Source: JAEUUM01 sp038326165
GTDB lineage: Bacteria > Bacteroidota > Bacteroidia > Chitinophagales > Saprospiraceae
Length of the DNA: 64,000 nucleotides
Reading direction: 5' to 3'
Assembly: GCA_038326165.1 (NCBI GenBank)
Contig: JBBQJT010000012.1
Coordinates: 1-64,000, forward strand
This document shows, one piece after another, positions 42,256 to 51,146 of this stretch. Made by a program: the position numbers and the translations under genes. Under the pieces are notes generated by a model. The model searched no databases, had not been told where the DNA came from, and worked only from the letters and a program-made list of their open reading frames with translations. The first letter of the stretch is position 1. The number at the start of each line of letters is the position of its first letter.

Positions 42256-45156
42256 ATGAAATACCTAATTATAAGCTTACAGCTGATACTAACAGCTACA
42301 GTTGCAGATGGCCAAAACTTGCAAAGTTATGTTAAGCCCTTTATTGGTACTGGAGGCACTGGCCATACATTTCCAGGGGCTTGCCTTCCGCATGGCATGG
42401 TTCAGTTGAGCCCTGATACGCGCATCGAAGAATGGGAAAGCTGCGCCGGATACCAATATTTGGATCAAGAAGTTTTAGGCTTTTCGCATACGCACCTGAG
42501 CGGTACAGGCGTGCCAGACCTTTGTGACCTCCTGATACAGCCCTGCCAAATGAGTTCTACACTCTCCAAACGGGATGATGGTACGCCATATCTCAAGCAA
42601 AAAATGGATAAAAGTTCTGAAAAAGCATCGCCGGGATACTATTCTGTGAAATTGAACGAAGCAGGTATAAACGTAGAGCTCACCGCTACACACCGAACCG
42701 GCTGGCACAGATATCAATTCAGTCTTGCTGATGCTGCATGGATCATTGATTTGCAACACCGAGATAAAGTCTTGGAGGCGATGCTCAAACAAGAATCTCC
42801 TACCCGACTATCAGGAATCCGTATATCACAATCTTGGGCAGAAAAACAATATTTTTATTTCGTCATTGACTTCAGTGTACCCGTTAGCCTCTCAAGCATT
42901 GAAGGATATCCAAATACTTACAAAGTAAACCCCAAGAATCCTCTGACTGCTCCCGTGATCATAAAAACCGGGATTTCAGCAACAAGTATTGATGGTGCTA
43001 AGAAAAATCTAAACGCTGAGGCACCAGCTTGGGATTTTGATGCAATCAAAACAAATGCTGAAAGTATTTGGAACTCAGAATTGGGCAAGATCCAAATCCA
43101 AACTGCTGACACTGAGATCATGTCCAATTTCTATACAGCCTTATATCATGCAAGCATTGCGCCATGCGTGTGGGGAGATGTAGATAGTCTGTACAGAGGA
43201 ATGGATGGCAAGGTTTATAAGGCCAAAGATTTTATGCCATACACCATATTTAGTCTGTGGGACACCTACAGAGCCGAGCATCCACTGTTTACATTGATAG
43301 ACCGGAAGCGGACAAATGATTACATTAAGACCATGATTGATCATTTCGAAAAATCTCAACATCTGCCCGTGTGGGAATTGAACGGTAATGAAACTTGGTG
43401 TATGATTGGTTACCACAGCGTATCAGTAATAGCAGATGCCTATGTCAAGGGCATCCGTGGATTTGATGCCGAAAAGGCACTGAATGCCATGGTTGCCTCA
43501 GCTAAACTGAATAGGTTTGGCATCAAAGAATATGGAGAGATTGGTTATTTGCCTGCAAATGTATCAGGAGAATCGGTTTCAAAAACACTGGAATACGCTT
43601 ATGACGATTGGTGCATTGGCCGCATGGCACAACTCATGGGGAAGGACAAAATTGCCACAGAGTTTTTTACCAGATCTCAATCTTGGAAACAGCTATTTGA
43701 CAAAAAATCTGGTTTTATGCGTCCCAGATATTCAGGCCGATTTGTGACACCCTTTATACCAGCTGAAATCAACAAACATTACACCGAAGGCAACGCTTGG
43801 CAATATACCTGGTCAGTGCAACACGATGTTCAAGGACTAATCAATCAGTTTGGTGGAAAAGATAAAATGGAAAATCACTTGGATGAGCTGTTCACAACAC
43901 AAGTAGAATTATCCGGAAGAGCACAACCTGATGTGACAGGATTAATTGGTCAATATGCACATGGCAATGAACCCAGTCACCACATTCCATATTTGTACAA
44001 TGAGTTGGGTAAACCCTGGAAAACCCAGTCCAAAGTAAGGCAAATCATGAACACTATGTACAGCAATGATCCTATCACAGGACTTAGTGGCAATGAAGAC
44101 TGTGGACAAATGTCAGCTTGGTATGTATTGAATGCGATGGGATTGTATGATTTGTGTCCAGGGTCAGGATATTTTCACATAGGCAGTCCGATTGTAGATG
44201 CTGTGACAATAAATCTGGAAAACGGAAAAAAATGGATACTCACGGCTAAAAACAACACCAAAGACAATGTTTACATTAAGAACGCCAGCAGTTTTGGTCG
44301 GCCAATGACACAGCGGTGGTTGTATTACGATGAAATCTACCAAGGCAACAAATTGGAATATGAAATGTCCAATCAACCCACTACTAATACTTTGGATCAA
44401 AGTGATGTCAGTCCAATGCGCTCATCCAAGTTAAAAAATCAAGTGGTAGCTATGCCATACATTGCTAATGGCGAGCCCGTATTTCAAGATAAAATATTCG
44501 TAGAACTGGCTTGTTCAGAACAAGATGCCAAGATTTTTTGGAAAGAAGATACCCTAAGTCAGACTGCTTTTAAACTCTATTCATCGCCAATTCAGTTGAA
44601 TCAAACAAGTACCATAAGTTTGTATGCACAAATACCCAATGGATCTAAAAGTAGAGTTGAAAATGCCTCATTTCATGAAATTGATAAAAACTTTCAAATC
44701 ACTGTCGCACCAGAACCCAACACCCAATATGCAGGTGGCGGCAAATTTGCTTTGGTAGATGGGCAATTGGGAGGAGCTGATTATCAGAATTTATCATGGG
44801 CGGGATGGGAAGGAACAGATGTAGAGATAACAATAGATTTCGGAGCTGCAAAGGAGTTTCGTGAAATTTCATTGGGTACATTGAATGCGCCCGGACCATG
44901 GATTTTTGCCCCAAACAATGTCGAAATTCAACACAGCCTCGATGGTCAAAAATATACCGATCTTTCTGTCATTTCTGAAAAAAGCAAACAGAATGAACAA
45001 AAGAACACACGCATCAAAATTAATTATACTTCCAAGAAGACAGAGCGAGCACGGTATATCAAACTAAAAGTAAACGCCTCCAAAACCATTCCAGAATGGC
45101 ACCAATATAAAGGATATAAATCTTGGTTGTTTTTGGATGAAATAGAAATACGTTAA
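42256..45156 (+). CDS. GH92 alpha-mannosidase with C-terminal F5/8-type domain
   Basis: A 966-aa secreted or periplasmic glycosidase with signal peptide MKYLIISLQLILTATVADGQ. The GH92 fold is clear from VKPFIGTGGTGHTFPGA and GFSHTHLSGTGVPD near the N-terminus, YTIFSLWDTYRAEHPLFTL around residue 330, GNEPSHHIPYLYN near 570 and NEDCGQMSAWYVLNAMGLY near 613. Family members are calcium-dependent exo-alpha-mannosidases acting on alpha-1,2/1,3/1,4-linked mannose. The last ~140 residues (AKEFREISLGTLNAPGPWIF to LFLDEIEIR) are an F5/8-type C (discoidin-like) carbohydrate-binding domain. It is followed 111 bp later by the first FG-GAP lipoprotein gene; a shared transcript is possible. No SusC/SusD pair is present in the window. 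Confidence 0.93.
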   Translation: MKYLIISLQLILTATVADGQNLQSYVKPFIGTGGTGHTFPGACLPHGMVQLSPDTRIEEWESCAGYQYLDQEVLGFSHTHLSGTGVPDLCDLLIQPCQMSSTLSKRDDGTPYLKQKMDKSSEKASPGYYSVKLNEAGINVELTATHRTGWHRYQFSLADAAWIIDLQHRDKVLEAMLKQESPTRLSGIRISQSWAEKQYFYFVIDFSVPVSLSSIEGYPNTYKVNPKNPLTAPVIIKTGISATSIDGAKKNLNAEAPAWDFDAIKTNAESIWNSELGKIQIQTADTEIMSNFYTALYHASIAPCVWGDVDSLYRGMDGKVYKAKDFMPYTIFSLWDTYRAEHPLFTLIDRKRTNDYIKTMIDHFEKSQHLPVWELNGNETWCMIGYHSVSVIADAYVKGIRGFDAEKALNAMVASAKLNRFGIKEYGEIGYLPANVSGESVSKTLEYAYDDWCIGRMAQLMGKDKIATEFFTRSQSWKQLFDKKSGFMRPRYSGRFVTPFIPAEINKHYTEGNAWQYTWSVQHDVQGLINQFGGKDKMENHLDELFTTQVELSGRAQPDVTGLIGQYAHGNEPSHHIPYLYNELGKPWKTQSKVRQIMNTMYSNDPITGLSGNEDCGQMSAWYVLNAMGLYDLCPGSGYFHIGSPIVDAVTINLENGKKWILTAKNNTKDNVYIKNASSFGRPMTQRWLYYDEIYQGNKLEYEMSNQPTTNTLDQSDVSPMRSSKLKNQVVAMPYIANGEPVFQDKIFVELACSEQDAKIFWKEDTLSQTAFKLYSSPIQLNQTSTISLYAQIPNGSKSRVENASFHEIDKNFQITVAPEPNTQYAGGGKFALVDGQLGGADYQNLSWAGWEGTDVEITIDFGAAKEFREISLGTLNAPGPWIFAPNNVEIQHSLDGQKYTDLSVISEKSKQNEQKNTRIKINYTSKKTERARYIKLKVNASKTIPEWHQYKGYKSWLFLDEIEIR

Positions 45157-45267
45157 GCGTTTAAAAGTTGTATCGTTTGGAATAATGATGAAACATCCAA
45201 AAAGATTGACAAAAATCTAAACTGTCTGCCACCAAGCTCGTTAAACTGCTGTATAAAATTCAGTAAG

Positions 45268-47535
45268 ATGCAGTTTAATGTGAAGAATCATATTTTATTA
45301 ATAGTTATTGGAACGGCGCTATTACTTATCAGTTGTAAAAAAGACCTAAAAACTGGTGAACTGAAATTGCCAAAAGGCAGTTTGCAAATGATTGACAGCT
45401 TGGATGCGATCTATGCCAGAACTGATTTCATGATGCATCCTTATGAAAAAGATACCACCATGAAGGTTTTCAGGCAGATTATTGCCAACAATCATAGAGT
45501 GACGCCTGATCAGGTTTTCACAATGGCTACCGAATTTACTCGAGGTGGGGATCCACAAACCGGTATTGACTTGATCAGCAGACTCTTTACCGCAATTCCA
45601 ATTTCGGCCGAGATGAACCAAAACAACAAAAAACTATATGACCTTCTGGCAGTAGCACATTTGAGACAAGGAGAGGTTCAAAATTGTATAACGAATCACA
45701 ACGAAGAGTCCTGTATATTTCCAATACAAGGTAAAGGAATACATACCAATACAACTGGTTCGGTAGCCAGTATCCAGGTATTGAATAAAATACTGACTGC
45801 TTTTCCTGATGATCTTCAGTCGAGGTACTTGCTCAATCTGGCATACATGACCTTGGGAACTTATCCAGAAGACGTTCCGAAAAAATGGCTTATACCACCA
45901 ACCGCATTTGCATCGGAAGTTGCATTTTCGAAATTCAAAAATATAGCTACAATGCTGGGTTTAGACATGAACAGTCTAGCAGGAGGAGTAATTACTGAAG
46001 ATTTTGACAATGATGGATTTGTTGACATCATGTTGTGTTCGTGGTTGATGAAGGACAAATTATTCTTCTTCAAAAACATGGGCAACGGGGCATTCGAAGA
46101 TCGCACCAAGCAAGCATTGCTGACTGGAATGACAGGAGGCTTAAATATGCAACAAACAGATTACAACAATGATGGCTTTATCGATATTTTGGTATTAAGA
46201 AGCGCCTGGAAACCGATCAAAAAAGTTGGTATCCAACCCAATTCTCTCTTAAAAAATAATGGAGATGGCACTTTTGAGGATGTAACTATTGCAGCTGGAT
46301 TGTATTCTATTAATCCCACCCAAACGGCAACTTGGTTCGATTATGACAATGATGGGTTTTTGGATGTTTATATTGGAAACGAAACCACACCAGGTTTTAA
46401 TGAAATATACCCTTGCGAATTCTACCACAACGATGGCAATGGAACATTTACCAATGTAGCCAAAGACTACGGAATGGATGTCAAAGGGTTTGTAAAAGGA
46501 GTAAAAGCCGGGGACATAAACAATGATGGGCTTTATGATTTGTACGTATCAAGACTTGATGGAGACAACTATTTGTTTTTGAACAAAGGCGGACACAATG
46601 TCAAAGATTGGAAGTTTGAGAATATCTCTGCCAATGCCGGAGTTGAAAAGCCTTACTATAGTTTTCCAGTTTGGTTTTTTGATGCCAACAATGATGGATA
46701 TGAAGATATTTTTGTAGGTGCTTATGACAGCACGGCATTCAAAAGGATGGCAGGAGAAACAGCAGCAGACTGGCTCAAAAAGCCATTTACAGCCGATCCT
46801 TGCAGGCTTTATTTGAACAATAAGAACAACAGTTTTACAGACGCGACCGCACAATTTGGTCTGAACCACCCACTTCAAACAATGGGCTGCAATTACGGAG
46901 ATTTCAACAATGATGGATTTTTAGATTTCTATCTTGGTACTGGATCACCGGATCTGAGTTCAGTGGTTCCCAATAAGATGTACATCAACGAAAAAGGACA
47001 GCGGTTCCGAGATGTTACCACTGCCTCTGGCACAGGCAATGTTCAAAAAGGCCATGGTGTATCCATTGCAGACCTTGACAATGATGGCGATTTGGATATT
47101 TTTGCAAAAATGGGAGGAGCTTACACGGGCGATAAGGCACCAAATTGCTTGTTTGAAAATCCTGGATTCGGAAATAATTTTCTTGTCTTGAAATTAGTTG
47201 GAAAAACTGCCAATCGGGTTGCAATTGGAGCAAAAGTCAAAATTCAATACACCGATGACAAAGGAAATAAGCTTACATCTTACCAAATCATAAGCAGCGG
47301 TGCAAGCTTTGGAGCCAACAGTCTTCAATTGGAAGCAGGTTTAGGCAAATCAACAAAAATAGACCTTGTAGAAGTCACCTGGCCCAATAAAAACAGGTCC
47401 AAACAAGTATTTACAGGGATTTCTGTCAACAAAAAATACCAGCTTGAAGAAGGTCAGGAAAATGCGAAAGAACTTCCCTACAATAAAATTACATTTATGG
47501 ATCACAGTGCTGGTGGTCATCATCACCAACTGTAA
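45268..47535 (+). CDS. FG-GAP/ASPIC (CRTAC1-like) lipoprotein A1 with TPR-like N-terminus
   Basis: A 755-aa lipoprotein with the lipobox LLIS-C in its first 25 residues. Residues about 35-200 are helical and TPR-like (GDPQTGIDLISRLFTAIPIS, DLLAVAHLRQGEVQNCITNH). Seven or more calcium-binding beta-propeller repeats follow (DFDNDGFVDI, DYNNDGFIDI, DYDNDGFLDV, DINNDGLYDL, DANNDGYEDI, DFNNDGFLDF, DLDNDGDLDI). A C-terminal ASPIC/UnbV domain comes last (TWPNKNRSKQVFTGISVN). The protein ends in a His-rich tail (DHSAGGHHHQL) that may bind metal. FG-GAP/ASPIC proteins are thought to bind partners or ligands at the surface; no enzyme activity is known. Its paralogue A2 lies 52 bp downstream, very likely in the same operon. 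Confidence 0.9.
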   Translation: MQFNVKNHILLIVIGTALLLISCKKDLKTGELKLPKGSLQMIDSLDAIYARTDFMMHPYEKDTTMKVFRQIIANNHRVTPDQVFTMATEFTRGGDPQTGIDLISRLFTAIPISAEMNQNNKKLYDLLAVAHLRQGEVQNCITNHNEESCIFPIQGKGIHTNTTGSVASIQVLNKILTAFPDDLQSRYLLNLAYMTLGTYPEDVPKKWLIPPTAFASEVAFSKFKNIATMLGLDMNSLAGGVITEDFDNDGFVDIMLCSWLMKDKLFFFKNMGNGAFEDRTKQALLTGMTGGLNMQQTDYNNDGFIDILVLRSAWKPIKKVGIQPNSLLKNNGDGTFEDVTIAAGLYSINPTQTATWFDYDNDGFLDVYIGNETTPGFNEIYPCEFYHNDGNGTFTNVAKDYGMDVKGFVKGVKAGDINNDGLYDLYVSRLDGDNYLFLNKGGHNVKDWKFENISANAGVEKPYYSFPVWFFDANNDGYEDIFVGAYDSTAFKRMAGETAADWLKKPFTADPCRLYLNNKNNSFTDATAQFGLNHPLQTMGCNYGDFNNDGFLDFYLGTGSPDLSSVVPNKMYINEKGQRFRDVTTASGTGNVQKGHGVSIADLDNDGDLDIFAKMGGAYTGDKAPNCLFENPGFGNNFLVLKLVGKTANRVAIGAKVKIQYTDDKGNKLTSYQIISSGASFGANSLQLEAGLGKSTKIDLVEVTWPNKNRSKQVFTGISVNKKYQLEEGQENAKELPYNKITFMDHSAGGHHHQL
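47356..47474 (+). repeat. 119-bp identical tract, copy 1 (in lipoprotein A1)
   Basis: By direct comparison this stretch is identical base for base to 49691-49809 in the downstream paralogue, whereas flanking sequence differs at many third positions. It encodes the ASPIC/UnbV core. Confidence 0.9.
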
Positions 47536-47587
47536 TATTTGTTGAATCAAAATCAATACGCAAAGCAATCAAAAATCCTCCTTTAAA

Positions 47588-49876
47588 ATGTCGTTCAAAA
47601 AAATGATAAAGTCTTCAATAGTTCCATTGATATTACTGAGCCTACTCGTCCAGTCAGGCTGCAAAAAAACAGATTCAACAAGCTCAAACAGCAACTCCGC
47701 GATGCCAAAAGGCACCTTGCAAATGATTGACAGTCTGAATGCTATTTATGCCAGAACTGATTTCATGATGCATCCTTATGAAAAAGACTTCACGATGAAT
47801 AAATTTCGTGAAATGATCAAAAATAATGCCTCGGTTGATGCCAATCAAATTTACCTGATGGCATTGGAATTTGTCAGAGGAGGTGATACACAGCAAGGTA
47901 TAGACCTAATTGGTAGGCTGTTCCGTGCGTTTCCTGACTTAGCTAAGATCAATGAGCAGACTAAACCAGTTCATGACTTGTTGGCAATAGCATACTTAAG
48001 ACAAGGAGAAGTCAACAACTGCATATCCAACCACAACGAACAATCCTGTTTGTTCCCAATTCAGGGTAAGGGAATTCATACCAATCCATCGGGTTCGGAA
48101 TTAAGCATCAAGCAACTTTCACTCATTTTGGAAGTTTTCCCTAACGACCTACAATCCAGATATCTCTTAAATCTGGCATATATGACATTGGGTCAATATC
48201 CGTCCAAAGTACCAACAAAATATTTAATACCACCAGCCTCATTCGCCTCCGAAATACCTTTCAAAAAATTCAATAACATTGCCAGATTGCTGGGTTTGGA
48301 TTTGAATAATTTGTCCGGCTCGGTGGTAACCGAAGACTTTGACAATGATGGATTTATTGACATCATGACATCACCATGGAACATGCAAGGAACAGTCAAA
48401 TATTTCAAAAACATGGGAAATGGCAAATACGAAGATCAGACTGATGATGCACTTCTGACCGGCCTTGCAGGGGGATTGAACATGCAACATACTGACTACA
48501 ACAACGATGGTTTTGTAGATGTCCTAATCCTGAGAGGAGCATGGAAATCCAAAAGTTCATGGGGGATTTCTCCAAATTCTTTGCTTAAAAACAATGGTGA
48601 CGGAACATTTCAAGATGCGACCATTGCAGCAGGTTTATACTCCACAAATCCAACACAAACAGCAGCGTGGTTTGACTACGACAACGATGGAAATTTAGAT
48701 GTTTTCATCGGGAATGAAACAAATCCCGGATTCCCTGATGTGTTTTCCTGTGAATTTTACCACAACAATGGAGATGGCAGCTTTACCAATTATGCACAAC
48801 AATATGGAATGACTGTTCAAATGATGGTCAAAGGAGTAACTGCAGGTGACGTGAACAATGATGGGCTCATTGACTTGTATGTATCGATCTTGAATGGCCC
48901 CAACCGCTTGTATATGAACAAAGGAGGCTCTGATGCCAATAATTGGAAATTCGAGGAACAAGCTGCATTAGCAGGTGTGCAGGCGCCATTTTTTAGCTTT
49001 CCAGCATGGTTCTTTGATTTCAATAACGATGGATATGAAGATATTTTTGCAGGCGCATACGATACAACTGCAATCAAAAGCATGGCAGCAGAGACAACTG
49101 CAGATTGGCTCAAATTGCCTTTTCGGGCTGAAGTTGGGCGACTGTATATGAATAACAAAAATGGCAGTTTTACCGATGTTACCAAAGCATTCGGATTGAA
49201 TCATCCACTTCAAACGATGGGTTGCAACTACGGAGACGTCAACAATGACGGTTATCTTGACTTTTACCTTGGTACCGGATCACCAGATCTCAGCTCAGTA
49301 GTTCCCAATAAACTGTATGTAAATGAAAAGGGAAAACGTTACCGAGATGTAACTACTGCATCCGACATGGGGAACGTGCAGAAAGGACATGCAATATCCA
49401 TGGCGGATCTTGATAACGATGGGGATTTAGACATTTATGCCGAAATGGGCGGAGCTTTTCCAGGGGATATGGCACCCAATTGTCTCTTTGAGAACCCTGG
49501 ATTTGGAAATAATTTTGTAATCTTGAAATTGGTGGGCAAAACGGTTAACAGAGCCGCTATTGGAGCTGTTGTTAAAATTGAAATGACGGACAGTCAAGGA
49601 AATAAACAAATCACCTACAACAAAGTATCCAGTGGAGCCAGTTTTGGATCAAACAGCCTTCAAATTGAGGCTGGCTTGGGAAAAGCTAATAAAATAGACC
49701 TTGTAGAAGTCACCTGGCCCAATAAAAACAGGTCCAAACAAGTATTTACAGGGATTTCTGTCAACAAAAAATACCAGCTTGAAGAAGGTCAGGAAAATGC
49801 GAAAGAACTGAGCTATTCCAAGATCAAATTCATTGGTGATGGAACGATGCACAATCACGACCATCAAGCGATGTAG
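47588..49876 (+). CDS. FG-GAP/ASPIC (CRTAC1-like) lipoprotein A2 with TPR-like N-terminus
   Basis: A 762-aa paralogue of A1 with the same plan. The lipobox is VQSG-C, followed by a Ser/Asn-rich linker. The conserved GTLQMIDSLNAIYARTDFMM block begins the helical region, DxDxDG-type propeller repeats follow (DFDNDGFIDI, DYDNDGNLDV, DVNNDGLIDL, DVNNDGYLDF, DLDNDGDLDI), then the ASPIC/UnbV domain and a His-rich tail (GTMHNHDHQAM). Overall similarity to A1 is high, so the pair arose by tandem duplication. It converges with the small membrane protein gene, whose stop codon is 14 bp away. Confidence 0.9.
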   Translation: MSFKKMIKSSIVPLILLSLLVQSGCKKTDSTSSNSNSAMPKGTLQMIDSLNAIYARTDFMMHPYEKDFTMNKFREMIKNNASVDANQIYLMALEFVRGGDTQQGIDLIGRLFRAFPDLAKINEQTKPVHDLLAIAYLRQGEVNNCISNHNEQSCLFPIQGKGIHTNPSGSELSIKQLSLILEVFPNDLQSRYLLNLAYMTLGQYPSKVPTKYLIPPASFASEIPFKKFNNIARLLGLDLNNLSGSVVTEDFDNDGFIDIMTSPWNMQGTVKYFKNMGNGKYEDQTDDALLTGLAGGLNMQHTDYNNDGFVDVLILRGAWKSKSSWGISPNSLLKNNGDGTFQDATIAAGLYSTNPTQTAAWFDYDNDGNLDVFIGNETNPGFPDVFSCEFYHNNGDGSFTNYAQQYGMTVQMMVKGVTAGDVNNDGLIDLYVSILNGPNRLYMNKGGSDANNWKFEEQAALAGVQAPFFSFPAWFFDFNNDGYEDIFAGAYDTTAIKSMAAETTADWLKLPFRAEVGRLYMNNKNGSFTDVTKAFGLNHPLQTMGCNYGDVNNDGYLDFYLGTGSPDLSSVVPNKLYVNEKGKRYRDVTTASDMGNVQKGHAISMADLDNDGDLDIYAEMGGAFPGDMAPNCLFENPGFGNNFVILKLVGKTVNRAAIGAVVKIEMTDSQGNKQITYNKVSSGASFGSNSLQIEAGLGKANKIDLVEVTWPNKNRSKQVFTGISVNKKYQLEEGQENAKELSYSKIKFIGDGTMHNHDHQAM
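49691..49809 (+). repeat. 119-bp identical tract, copy 2 (in lipoprotein A2)
   Basis: Identical to 47356-47474; see that entry. The boundaries are abrupt: upstream reads GCTAAT against CAACA, downstream GAGCTATTCC against TCCCTACAAT. Confidence 0.9.
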
Positions 49877-49890
49877 TCAATCTTTTCGAG

Positions 49891-50115
49891 TTACAAATTG
49901 AAGTAAAGTTTTAGCTTTTTGAGTGTCAAAAAGATAAGGATGATCCAAGGAAAGCCGTGAAAAGCAGTATCTGCCCAATCCATGCATTGCATGCCTTCAC
50001 CGCCGCCGGCAATCCATTTCAGTTTACCCCAAATATGAGGTTCAGGAACAAAAGGAGCAAGTCCCAATGTTAGTGAAAGAATTAACATATTGGGAATGGT
50101 AAAAAGATTTCTCAT
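49891..50115 (-). CDS. Small membrane protein coupled to the fatty-acid hydroxylase
   Basis: A 74-aa protein with two hydrophobic segments (about 8-23, FTIPNMLILSLTLGLAPF; and 52-64, GFPWIILIFLTL) around a conserved-looking loop (PHIWGKLKWIAGGG and MQCMDWADTAFHG). Its ATG (50115-50113) overlaps the stop of the upstream hydroxylase gene as ATGA, so it is translationally coupled, which supports a real gene despite the size. Similar small proteins occur in other Bacteroidota, often annotated without support as part of a transporter. The function is unknown. Confidence 0.75.
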   Translation of the reverse strand: MRNLFTIPNMLILSLTLGLAPFVPEPHIWGKLKWIAGGGEGMQCMDWADTAFHGFPWIILIFLTLKKLKLYFNL

Positions 50116-50978
50116 TTCTGAATTGGATAAAGTTCCTGAGCAATAAACGATTTTGGAAAGTTCTCCATGCCTTCAAATCCCAATGGCGTATTTGGATCTT
50201 CGTAGGGGATATAAGCAGTTTTGAACAAATAATCCCACACACTCAAACTCAAGCCAAAATTAACGCCGTATCTTCCTTTTGGTAGATTTTTGGCATGATG
50301 CCAAAGGTGCATGACAGGATTGTTTAAGAGGTATTTAAACGGCCCGTAGGTAATATTCAGATTTGCATGATTCAAGTGTCCAATTGCTACGGCAATAATG
50401 TGAATGATGAAGAAATCCTGAATTCCAAAACCTATCATTGCCAAAGGAATGTATTGTATTGATTTGTAGATGACGGTCTCCATCCAATGAAATCTTAAAT
50501 GCGCAGCAAAGCCCATTTCCTCAACTGAATGATGCACCTTGTGAAATTCCCACAAGAAATTTGACTTATGGAGGAGCCTGTGAATGTTCCATTGAATAAA
50601 ATCAGCCAATACAAACATCAATGTAAATTGTAGCCAAAGAGGCCAAGCTGCTACCTCAATAGCAACAGTGTTTTTCACTCCAAAAAGACCCAGAAAATCA
50701 TTGAACAATGAAACGCCAATATTTGAAATTGCATTGAAACCAATGAGAGACAACAAAAAGAAATTGAAAAACATGTAAAAACCGTCCAGCCAGAAATCCT
50801 TCCTTATGGCAGCTTGTTGTTTGCGCCAGGGAAAACTTATTTCAAGCAACCATACAAAAATTGAAAGACCCAACAACCAATAAAAATAGTTGTGCCATGA
50901 AGGTTGTAATACTTCGGATTTCAGGTAGTTGAAATAACCTGTATATGACTCTAAAATTATCCCAATGTAATAATCCAT
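50112..50978 (-). CDS. Sterol desaturase / fatty acid hydroxylase family di-iron enzyme
   Basis: A 288-aa integral membrane protein with about four membrane helices. The histidine clusters that bind two irons are complete: H133-x3-H137 (HRLLH), H146-x2-H149-H150 (HKVHH), H201-x2-H204 (HLNH) and H224-x2-H227-H228 (HLWHH). The family hydroxylates or desaturates lipids (fatty acids, sphingolipids, sterols, carotenoids) using O2. Sphingolipid or fatty-acid hydroxylation would suit a Bacteroidota membrane, but the substrate is not fixed by the sequence. It forms a two-gene unit with the coupled 74-aa membrane protein. Confidence 0.92.
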   Translation of the reverse strand: MDYYIGIILESYTGYFNYLKSEVLQPSWHNYFYWLLGLSIFVWLLEISFPWRKQQAAIRKDFWLDGFYMFFNFFLLSLIGFNAISNIGVSLFNDFLGLFGVKNTVAIEVAAWPLWLQFTLMFVLADFIQWNIHRLLHKSNFLWEFHKVHHSVEEMGFAAHLRFHWMETVIYKSIQYIPLAMIGFGIQDFFIIHIIAVAIGHLNHANLNITYGPFKYLLNNPVMHLWHHAKNLPKGRYGVNFGLSLSVWDYLFKTAYIPYEDPNTPLGFEGMENFPKSFIAQELYPIQK

Positions 50979-51077
50979 AGTACAATAATAACTAAAAAGT
51001 GATTTGGTTCAGAAGTACAAAATTGATTCAAAATCTGATGAGTCTAAGTAACTAAAGTCACACAAGCTTTATTTTAT

Positions 51078-51115
51078 GAAAAACCCTTTTCTTGATTCAA
51101 AACCAAGAAAAGGGT
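51078..51115 (-). terminator. Terminator of the FG-GAP lipoprotein B operon
   Basis: A perfect 12-bp stem, ACCCTTTTCTTG (51083-51094) with CAAGAAAAGGGT (51104-51115), 9-nt loop, and T tract on the minus strand. It lies about 30 bp past the stop codon of the gene ending at 51147. Confidence 0.85.
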
Positions 51116-51146
51116 GTATTAAAAATCCAACAGAGTTTTCTTATTT

